Assembly: GCA_009773645.1 (NCBI GenBank)
Contig: WSYB01000001.1
Coordinates: 100,644 to 164,643, forward strand
Length of the DNA stretch: 64,000 bases
Reading direction: 5' to 3'
Source of the DNA: Geobacteraceae bacterium
GTDB lineage: Bacteria; Desulfobacterota; Desulfuromonadia; Geobacterales; Geobacteraceae
This document shows, piece by piece, positions 35,230 to 41,804 of this stretch. A program made the translations under genes and the position numbers. The notes under the pieces are model-generated. The model was not told where the DNA came from. It worked only from the letters and a program-made list of their open reading frames with translations, and ran no database searches. Positions within the stretch are counted from its first letter, which is position 1. The number at the start of each line of letters is the position of its first letter.

Positions 35230-35296
35230 AATTTTAAAGCTTAGGTGTTGATGCACTTCGAGATGGCTACAGAGATGGCTACGTTTTAGGAACCCT

Positions 35297-37237
35297 ATGA
35301 AGAAAAACTTTCGCTTTTATATAATTTCTCTCCTGTCTTTTTCATTTTTCGCACTGCTCCAGATTCTTGACCCGCCATTAATTCGTGAACACATTGAAAG
35401 CAAAACCTACGATCTTCGCCTGCAACTGAGAAATCTGCTGCAGCCCCAACCTCCGGCAGACAGCATCGTTATCGTCACCGTCGATGAAAAGAGCCTGGCC
35501 CGGATCGGCCGGTGGCCATGGAGCCGGAGCATCATGGCCCTTCTGGTCGATAAAATTGCGGCAGGGATGCCCAGAGTCATCGGCTTGGATATCATGTTCA
35601 ACGAAAAGGAGGACGATAAATCAGATGACCGGCTGGCCGCCGCCATCAGGGATTCAGGCAATGTAGTCCTGGCAACCGCTTTTATGATCCCAAAGGAAGG
35701 AGCGCCAAAGAAAGCGCAGGGAAATATTCCCGATTTCCTCTGGGACTCGGCATTCATGCAGGTGAAAACCGTTCCGGGCATTGCCTGGAAGAAATGGGCG
35801 GTTAAGCCGGTGGAGGTTATCCCTCCCATCGAGAAACTGGCGAGAGCGGCAACTCTCGGTCATGTCGCCACCCTTCCAGATATGGACGGTGAACTGCGAT
35901 GGGAGATCCTTTCCGTAAATCTGGGGGATGACAGTTACCCCTCATTTTCACTCCAGGTTGCCAGGATCGCCGAGGGTGTACCGATGAAGGATATGATACT
36001 GCATGGCGGGTCGGGGATAAAGCTGGGTAACCGGCTGATTCCCACCGATCTGAGCGGGAGGGCTCTCATCAATTACCTGGGTGGAGAGCACAGCTTTGCA
36101 TATTTTTCGGCATCTGAAGTGCTTGACGGAAACGTCGGCGCAGATGTTTTCCTGGACAGGATCGTTCTTGTGGGGACTTCGGCGCTGGGCACATATGACC
36201 AGAAGGTTACCCCCTTCTCCGCAAACATGCCCGGTGTCGAAAAGAACGCCAACGTAGTCCGGAATATTCTACGGAATAACTTCATCAGGAAAAGTCCGGG
36301 GATAATCGAACTGGTGACGACGGTAATAACCAGCCTGCTCCTGATTCTTGCCCTACCGCGTCTGAAGGCGACTTATGGCGTAATCCTCGGTTTCGGCCTC
36401 ATGGGCTTTTACACCGCGCTTTCCTGCTATCTGCTGTTCTCCCATTCCGTATGGGCCAACCTTGTCGCCCCGGTCTCCAACATGGCCGTCATTCTCACCG
36501 TCGAGACCATCACGAAGCTGTTTTTCGAAGAAAAGAGGGCGCGGGAGATACGGGCCATGTTCTCCAGCTATGTTTCGCCCAAGATCGTCGAGGCCCTTAT
36601 CAGCAATCCGGAAAAAACCGCCCTGGGGGGGGAGCGGCGCACCGTGACCATCCTCTTCTCGGACATCATCGGCTTTACAACCCTCTCGGAAAAAATGCCG
36701 CCGGAAGAAGTCGTCACCATGCTGAACGAGTATTACAAGGAGATGGCCGAGATCATCTTCTACTGGGACGGCACCCTCGACAAATTCGTCGGCGACGAAA
36801 TCATGGCGATCTGGGGGGCTCCGACGGACCAGCCGGACCATGCCGAGCGGGCACTGCGCTGCGCCTTTCATATGTCGGACCGGCTGGACCAGATGCAGGA
36901 GAAATGGCGGGCCGGGGGAAACCGTAACATTGACTGCGGGATCGGCATCAACACCGGCGAGGTCGTAATCGGCAATATCGGCATCCAGGGGAAGAAGATG
37001 GATTACACCGCCATCGGGAACCATGTCAACATCGCGGCACGGGTTGAAAAGCTGAACAGGGAGTATGGCAGCAGGATTCTCACCACCGGCAACACCTATG
37101 AAAACCTTAAGCCGGTCTTAAGCAGGGGCGCCTTCGGCCATGTGACGTTCACGGAGCACGAGCCGGTAAAGGTCAGAGGGAAAGAAGAAGATGTCCGGAT
37201 ATTCGCCGTGAAGCCCTTAAAGGTTGACGATCTGTGA
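35297..37237 (+). CDS. CHASE2-domain class III adenylate cyclase
   Basis: 646 residues. One N-terminal membrane helix, an extracytoplasmic CHASE2 sensor (about 30-325; DSIVIVTVDEKSLARIGRWPW, GLDIMF), three closely spaced helices (about 335-410), then the cyclase domain. Metal ligands are Asp456 (FSDIIGF) and Asp500 (GDE); Lys496 and Thr571 (DYTAIG) occupy the base-specifying positions, the Lys/Thr pair of class IIIb adenylate cyclases; Asn578 and Arg582 are the transition-state residues. All catalytic residues are present, so the enzyme should be active as a dimer. A convergent phosphodiesterase gene ends 4 bp away. SD is weak (AGGAA). A 12-bp direct repeat (GAGATGGCTAC twice, 35260-35282) lies just upstream. 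Confidence 0.9.
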   Translation: MKKNFRFYIISLLSFSFFALLQILDPPLIREHIESKTYDLRLQLRNLLQPQPPADSIVIVTVDEKSLARIGRWPWSRSIMALLVDKIAAGMPRVIGLDIMFNEKEDDKSDDRLAAAIRDSGNVVLATAFMIPKEGAPKKAQGNIPDFLWDSAFMQVKTVPGIAWKKWAVKPVEVIPPIEKLARAATLGHVATLPDMDGELRWEILSVNLGDDSYPSFSLQVARIAEGVPMKDMILHGGSGIKLGNRLIPTDLSGRALINYLGGEHSFAYFSASEVLDGNVGADVFLDRIVLVGTSALGTYDQKVTPFSANMPGVEKNANVVRNILRNNFIRKSPGIIELVTTVITSLLLILALPRLKATYGVILGFGLMGFYTALSCYLLFSHSVWANLVAPVSNMAVILTVETITKLFFEEKRAREIRAMFSSYVSPKIVEALISNPEKTALGGERRTVTILFSDIIGFTTLSEKMPPEEVVTMLNEYYKEMAEIIFYWDGTLDKFVGDEIMAIWGAPTDQPDHAERALRCAFHMSDRLDQMQEKWRAGGNRNIDCGIGINTGEVVIGNIGIQGKKMDYTAIGNHVNIAARVEKLNREYGSRILTTGNTYENLKPVLSRGAFGHVTFTEHEPVKVRGKEEDVRIFAVKPLKVDDL

Positions 37238-37241
37238 TGCG

Positions 37242-38000
37242 TCAAAGGTCGTAGATGTTCCCCTCGCGAAGAAATTCCACTCCTTCAATTCCCAATTCTC
37301 TTACTTCCGTGTTTATGCTTTCGAAAAACTGGGGCTTTGTATGTGAGATGAGGATGCGGGGGGGAAGCTTTCTCATTTTGCCGATCTGTTTTGCAAAGAG
37401 CCTCGGCGTCAGATGTCCCGTCTGCAGGGCAAATTCTTCCATCCGGTTGGGAAAAGAAACTTCAATGATCATGGCGGAAAGTTTCCCGGCTTGTTCCCAG
37501 ATCCCGGTCGTAGGGCCGGTGTCACCCGTGTAAAGAATCCCTTTATCCCCCCTCCGGACTACGAATCCGACTGCCGGAACCGAATGATCCACCCTGATTG
37601 CCGTCACGGAGTATGCGCCAAAAGTGTGTTCCCTGTCAGTTCTGATCTCCGTGCAGGCAAGCACGGGTGAATCCGGGGAAGGAATCACCGTGAAGTCGGG
37701 CCAGATGATATTGTTCAATAAATGCCGGCGGATCGTCTGCAGGTTCTCCTTTATACTCACGATCCTGATGGTATGGTCGATTTTATTGAAGTTTACGGTG
37801 TCCGCAAGAAGCGGTATCCCCTTGATATGATCAAGATGAGTATGGGTGACGAAGATATATTGCAGCAAAGACTGTTCAGTTTCATTGAGAACCGCTCCGA
37901 TTGTTCCTGCATCGAGAAGCAACGAATCGTCGATGAGAAATGCGGAAGTATGGTGACCCGGAAGTTCAGCACCTGAGCAGCCAAGGACTCTTAATCTCAT
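37242..38000 (-). CDS. Metallo-beta-lactamase-fold class II cyclic-nucleotide phosphodiesterase-like protein
   Basis: 252 residues. The zinc motif THTHLDHIKGIPLLAD resembles the class II cAMP phosphodiesterase signature (HxHLDH followed by a small residue and G). Further ligands are the Asp in YTGDTGPT and the His in SHTKPQF. The ATG at 38000 follows a strong SD (GGGAGGAAAT); upstream in-frame codons lack one. Ribonuclease Z relatives share the fold, but the HLDHIKG form and the adjacent adenylate cyclase favour cyclic-nucleotide hydrolysis. The gene converges on the cyclase with 4 bp between stops, so their transcripts must overlap. Confidence 0.75.
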   Translation of the reverse strand: MRLRVLGCSGAELPGHHTSAFLIDDSLLLDAGTIGAVLNETEQSLLQYIFVTHTHLDHIKGIPLLADTVNFNKIDHTIRIVSIKENLQTIRRHLLNNIIWPDFTVIPSPDSPVLACTEIRTDREHTFGAYSVTAIRVDHSVPAVGFVVRRGDKGILYTGDTGPTTGIWEQAGKLSAMIIEVSFPNRMEEFALQTGHLTPRLFAKQIGKMRKLPPRILISHTKPQFFESINTEVRELGIEGVEFLREGNIYDL

Positions 38001-38072
38001 ATTTCCTCCCGGCCCGATTCTATACCCATTGAAAGTAGTATGAAAGAATTTTCTCACCGCGCATCAGGCGAT

Positions 38073-38101
38073 TTGACTTTGCAAGGTTCAGGGCTTATTA
38101 T
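38073..38101 (+). promoter_or_regulatory. Predicted sigma-70 promoter of slp
   Basis: TTGACT at 38073-38078, a 17-bp spacer, TATTAT at 38096-38101, 45 bp before the ATG at 38147. Confidence 0.65.
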
Positions 38102-38146
38102 TTGAGTTGATTGAAATTCATCGGAAATGAACTGCGGGGGCAGAAC

Positions 38147-38707
38147 ATGAAGAGATTGCTATTGATGCCGTTCCTGGCGCTGTTGCTGCTATCAGGATGC
38201 GCCCATGTGATCAGCGAGGAAGCCAGGAGACTGGTGGACCCGACCGTCAACTTCGACAGGCTGCGGGATAATCCCGATGCCTATATTGGCAAATATGCCA
38301 TGCTGGGAGGGATGATCGCCGGCGCTAAAAATACCAAGGAGGGAGGGCAGCTTGAGGTTGTGCAGCTGGACCTCGAGAGTGACGGCATCCCGGAGGACAC
38401 CTTCCGGTCAGGCGGACGCTTTCTGGCGACCACCCCCAACTTCCTCGATATAATGATCTACAAGCCGGGCCGGCTGGTGACCATCGTTGGAGAGGTAAAG
38501 GGGAAGAAGACCCTTCCTCTCGACGAGATCGACTATACGTATCCGGTCATTTCCATCAGAGAGATCCATGCCTTGAAAACCTATGACACAGACCAGGGTT
38601 ATCCCTATCCCACTCCGGGTCCCTACCTCTATGATCCTTACTACTACGGTTACTGGCCCGGGCCGTACTGGTACCGTCCTTTGGGGCCGGCTTTCAAACG
38701 CTGGTAA
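38147..38707 (+). CDS. slp: Slp-family outer-membrane lipoprotein
   Basis: 186 residues. The lipoprotein signal ends at LLSGC (Cys18). The body follows the Slp pattern (PTVNFDRLRDNPDAYIGK, GRLVTIVGEVKG) and the C-terminus is very rich in Tyr and Pro. Slp proteins are starvation- and stationary-phase-associated outer-membrane lipoproteins of unknown mechanism. The ATG at 38147 has GGGGG upstream; an earlier in-frame TTG is not needed. It is a single-gene unit with its own promoter, divergent from the phosphodiesterase. Confidence 0.88.
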   Translation: MKRLLLMPFLALLLLSGCAHVISEEARRLVDPTVNFDRLRDNPDAYIGKYAMLGGMIAGAKNTKEGGQLEVVQLDLESDGIPEDTFRSGGRFLATTPNFLDIMIYKPGRLVTIVGEVKGKKTLPLDEIDYTYPVISIREIHALKTYDTDQGYPYPTPGPYLYDPYYYGYWPGPYWYRPLGPAFKRW

Positions 38708-38825
38708 AATTCATATCGGCAACACACGCGGGTGCGCCCCTACCCGACAAATGATATTTTAAATGCTCTTTGGAATCAGCCGCGGAAATCGGCAATAATC
38801 GGAACGGGTATGTACCGAAGCATGA

Positions 38826-38861
38826 TTGACAGCGCATGCAATTTGCATTACAATATGTAAT
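38826..38861 (+). promoter_or_regulatory. Toxin-antitoxin promoter with overlapping operator palindrome
   Basis: TTGACA (38826-38831), 17-bp spacer, TACAAT (38849-38854). The -10 lies inside the inverted repeat ATTACA-ATA-TGTAAT (38847-38861). A palindrome over the -10 is the usual autoregulation site of ribbon-helix-helix antitoxins. Confidence 0.7.
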
Positions 38862-38887
38862 ACAAACTGTAAGCAAAGGAGGCCCTT

Positions 38888-39205
38888 ATGCCTGCTCTCA
38901 GCCTGCGCCTGCCGGAAGACCTGGAGCATCGTCTTGAAGAAGAAGCCCATCGTGAAGGTCTGCCCCGCTCCGAGGTGGCCCGCAACGCCATAAGCGACTA
39001 CCTTTCCCGCCGCGAACGCGAGCGTTTCATGGCCGAACTGGTGACCGCAGCCAAAGCCATGGCGCAAAATCCCGAGGCTGTGCGTGAAGCCCGCGAACTG
39101 GCCGAGGAATTCCTCCCCTTGGACAATGAGGCCCTCGACATCGCCGAAGGGCGCAAACCTGGCGAACCGGTGCCCGAAGAAACGGTAAAGGGGTGGTGGA
39201 AATGA
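38888..39205 (+). CDS. Ribbon-helix-helix antitoxin (CopG/MazE-like)
   Basis: 105 residues. The N-terminus MPALSLRLPEDLEHRLEEEA followed by GLPRSEVARNAISDYL is a typical RHH DNA-binding fold. The acidic C-terminal part (EELAEEF..., ending WWK) would wrap the toxin. SD AAAGGAGG precedes the ATG. The stop overlaps the toxin ATG (ATGA). The protein should bind the palindrome over its own promoter together with the toxin. Confidence 0.88.
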   Translation: MPALSLRLPEDLEHRLEEEAHREGLPRSEVARNAISDYLSRRERERFMAELVTAAKAMAQNPEAVREARELAEEFLPLDNEALDIAEGRKPGEPVPEETVKGWWK

Positions 39206-39546
39206 TCCGACGGGGAGAGATATGGGTCGCCAACCTAAACCCCAACAAGGGGAGCGAGGTTGGCAAAATTCGACCAGTGGTCGTCCTTCAAGTTGACGAG
39301 TTAACCGTCACCGGCCTGGGGACTATTATAGCGGCTCCCCTTACCACCCAACTTCGGCCCGCCTTTGAACCGTTGCGCGTCAAAATCAGCGCACGCGACC
39401 GGCTTGAAAAAGAGTGCCATATCATGGTTGAACAGACACGGGCTTTCGACCGCTCCCGCTTCGGCGAAGGCCCCCTCACGAGCCTCACCCCCCATGAGAT
39501 GGCCGCCGTGGAACACAGTCTGAAGGGGGTGCTGGGGCTGTTGTGA
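39202..39546 (+). CDS. mazF: MazF/PemK-family mRNA-interferase toxin
   Basis: 114 residues, full family length. Motifs are RGEIWVANLNPNKGSEVGKIRPVVVLQ (Arg and Pro of the substrate pocket), then TIIAAPLTT and the VEQTRAFD strand with its catalytic-region Thr/Arg. It cleaves RNA at short sequences when the antitoxin is lost. The ATG at 39202 overlaps the antitoxin stop; the in-frame GTG at 39193 is less likely. It converges with apgM, 16 bp away. Confidence 0.92.
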   Translation: MIRRGEIWVANLNPNKGSEVGKIRPVVVLQVDELTVTGLGTIIAAPLTTQLRPAFEPLRVKISARDRLEKECHIMVEQTRAFDRSRFGEGPLTSLTPHEMAAVEHSLKGVLGLL

Positions 39547-39562
39547 GCACGGTAAAGGCATC

Positions 39563-40762
39563 TCACCCTTTCATCATCATCTCCATCATCCGGAATCCAT
39601 CCTCCAGATAGAGGCCGGTCGCTTTGGCCGCATCCTCATCGTACCCCGCCACGGCCTCGTTCACCTTCTCCTCCCCGCCATACAGGATAAACGGCACCGG
39701 ATCGGAGGTATGGGTCATGAGCCGCATCGGCGTAGGATGGTCGGGGGTGCAGAGTATCCGGTACGCGCCGAACTTTTTGATCCCCTCCATGACAGGACCT
39801 ACCACCAGGGCGTCAAAGTCCTCAATGGCCCTGATCTTATGTTCAAGGTTGCCCGAATGGGAAGCCTCATCCGGCGCTTCCACATGGAGATAGACGTAGT
39901 CCTTGTTCGTGAGGGCCTGCAGTGCGGCTTGCGCCTTCCCCCGGTAGTTTGTGTCGATATAGCCGGTGGCCCCCTCGACCTTTATGACCTCCAGCCCCGC
40001 GTAGATGCCGATCCCGCGGATCAAGTCCACGGCGGAAATAACCGCGCCGCTCAAGCCGAACTTTTCATGGAAGTTCTCTATCCGCGGCGACTTGCCATGC
40101 CCCCAGAGCCAGATGGAGTTGGCCGGAAGCTCGTCGTTCTCCAACCGCTTTTTGTTGAGCGGATGGTTGCTGAAGAGCATTTGCGAGGCGTTCATGAGGT
40201 AGATGAGCCGCTCGGAACCGTCACCACTGGGAAAGTATTCGGTAACGCACTTGCCGGTAATATCGTGGGGCGGAGTGACGGTCAGCTTATCCTTTCCCTT
40301 TCTCCAGACCATGAGATGCCGGTAGCCGACCCCGGGAAAGAACTGAAACTCTTCATCCCCGAACTGGCGCTGGAGCTCTTCTATCAGCTCTCTCCCCTCT
40401 TCGGTGGAGATATGCCCGGCCGAATAATCCTGCATAAGAAGCTTGCCCCTTGCAGGATGCAGGGTTACAAGATTGACGCGAAAGGCCACATCGTCCGGCC
40501 CCAGCTCTACCCCCATGCTGACGGCCTCCAGGGGAGAGCGGCCGGTGTAGCAGGTGCGGGGGTCATAGCCGAATACCGACAGATTTGCCACGTCGCTCCC
40601 CGGCGGCAGACCTTCCGGCACCGTGCTGGCAAGGCCGAAGCGCCCTCTCCGGGCCATGAAATCCATATTGGGAGTTTTTGCCGCCTGAAGCGGTGTCTTT
40701 CCGCCGAGCTGTTCCAGTTTCTCGTCGGACATCCCGTCGCCGAGCAGTACAATGTACTTCAT
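39563..40762 (-). CDS. apgM: Cofactor-independent phosphoglycerate mutase, archaeal type (apgM family)
   Basis: 399 residues, alkaline-phosphatase superfamily. Metal site GDGMSD at the N-terminus, nucleophile Ser in PPGSDVANLS, later metal ligands in EAPDEASHSGN and CTPDHPTP. It interconverts 2- and 3-phosphoglycerate. Some family members in this lineage are annotated as proposed homoserine kinases, so that role cannot be excluded. The ATG at 40762 with SD AAAGGAAA is chosen over an in-frame start 13 codons upstream. It follows xerD on the same strand with 63 bp between them. Confidence 0.87.
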   Translation of the reverse strand: MKYIVLLGDGMSDEKLEQLGGKTPLQAAKTPNMDFMARRGRFGLASTVPEGLPPGSDVANLSVFGYDPRTCYTGRSPLEAVSMGVELGPDDVAFRVNLVTLHPARGKLLMQDYSAGHISTEEGRELIEELQRQFGDEEFQFFPGVGYRHLMVWRKGKDKLTVTPPHDITGKCVTEYFPSGDGSERLIYLMNASQMLFSNHPLNKKRLENDELPANSIWLWGHGKSPRIENFHEKFGLSGAVISAVDLIRGIGIYAGLEVIKVEGATGYIDTNYRGKAQAALQALTNKDYVYLHVEAPDEASHSGNLEHKIRAIEDFDALVVGPVMEGIKKFGAYRILCTPDHPTPMRLMTHTSDPVPFILYGGEEKVNEAVAGYDEDAAKATGLYLEDGFRMMEMMMKG

Positions 40763-40825
40763 CAATATTTCCTTTCGTTGCAATGTATTTACCAGTCCCA
40801 AATCCCCAGTCCCGAGTCCCGGCCT

Positions 40826-41713
40826 TTACCCTCGCGGGTGAAACTCCTCGTGGAGCCTCTTCAGACGTTCGCGGGTGATATGGGTGTAAATCTGGGTAGT
40901 CGACAAATCCGCGTGGCCGAGCATGATCTGCACGCTGCGCAGGTCTGCTCCGTTCTCCAGCAGATGGGTGGCAAAAGAATGCCTGAGGGTATGAGGGGAA
41001 ATATTTTTGGCTATCCCCGCCCCTGATGCCCTTTTTTTGATGATATTCCAGAAGGCCTGCCGGGTCATCCTGTCGCCCAGTCTGCTCAGGAAGAGATACC
41101 GGTTGTCGCTCCACTTATCGCCCTTTAAACGGACGGTGGAGACATATTCAGCCAGGACGCTGCGGGCCGACTCCCCCATCGGAACCAGCCGCTCCTTGCC
41201 GCCTTTTCCCATGGTCAGCACATACCCTGCATCCATGTTTACATCCCGAACCTTCAGCGATACCAGTTCAGATACCCGCAGACCTGTAGCGTACAAAAGC
41301 TCAAGCATGGCCCGGTCTCTCACTTCTGCCGAACCATCCCCCATGGGCGCCGCCAACAGCCGCTCGACCTCCCGCGCGGTAAGAATCGACGGAAGCTTGC
41401 TCAGACTTTTCGGCGCCTCTACGATGGAGGTGGGGTTGGCAGCGCAATAGTTTTCAGTGACCAGAAACCGGTGGAACATCCGCACTGCTGAAAGTGCCCG
41501 GGCCCGGCTGCGCGGTGAAAGGCCGGCATCCTTCAGGTTGGCTATAAAAGCCGCCACGTCGAGGGGCCGGACACTGTCGATCGATCCGCACCCCCGGCTG
41601 TCGAGGAAACCGAGATACGTTCCTATGTCACGGCTGTAGGCTTCAAGGGTGTTTGCGGCCAGCCCCTTCTCCACCAGGAGGTAATTGAGAAACAAGTCAA
41701 GGTAATCATTCAT
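40826..41713 (-). CDS. xerD: Tyrosine site-specific recombinase XerD
   Basis: 295 residues, standard XerD length. N-terminal SAM-like core-binding domain (LVEKGLAANTLEAYSRDI), then the catalytic set Arg (ATGLRVSEL), Lys (GKGGKERLVP), His-x-x-Arg (PHTLRHSFATHLL), His (LGHADLSTTQ) and the nucleophile Tyr (IYTHI). It resolves chromosome dimers at dif with XerC. It sits in a housekeeping run with no phage or integron genes, so a mobile-element integrase is unlikely. Confidence 0.92.
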   Translation of the reverse strand: MNDYLDLFLNYLLVEKGLAANTLEAYSRDIGTYLGFLDSRGCGSIDSVRPLDVAAFIANLKDAGLSPRSRARALSAVRMFHRFLVTENYCAANPTSIVEAPKSLSKLPSILTAREVERLLAAPMGDGSAEVRDRAMLELLYATGLRVSELVSLKVRDVNMDAGYVLTMGKGGKERLVPMGESARSVLAEYVSTVRLKGDKWSDNRYLFLSRLGDRMTRQAFWNIIKKRASGAGIAKNISPHTLRHSFATHLLENGADLRSVQIMLGHADLSTTQIYTHITRERLKRLHEEFHPRG

Positions 41714-41804
41714 AAATGACGGGCTAAGGGCAAGGGGCTCATGGCGAAAGGAAAACCTTAAGTCATAAACCTTTTGCCTTTCGCCCTAAGCCTTTCGCCC
41801 TTAG
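41714..41804 (-). repeat. CTAAGGGC/GCCCTTAG dispersed repeat between glnD and xerD
   Basis: The gap holds several copies of a GGCGAAAGG/CCTTTCGCC and CTAAGGGC/GCCCTTAG motif that can fold on itself. A related hairpin lies at 50583-50631. No gene or terminator T-tract is seen. Confidence 0.7.

Noticed and set aside
39710-41026. 438-codon + strand frame
   Set aside because: Antisense to apgM and the start of the xerD region, both with clear catalytic motifs on the - strand.
40826-41713. Phage or integron integrase
   Set aside because: Length and sequence are those of housekeeping XerD, with no mobile-element genes or attachment sites nearby.
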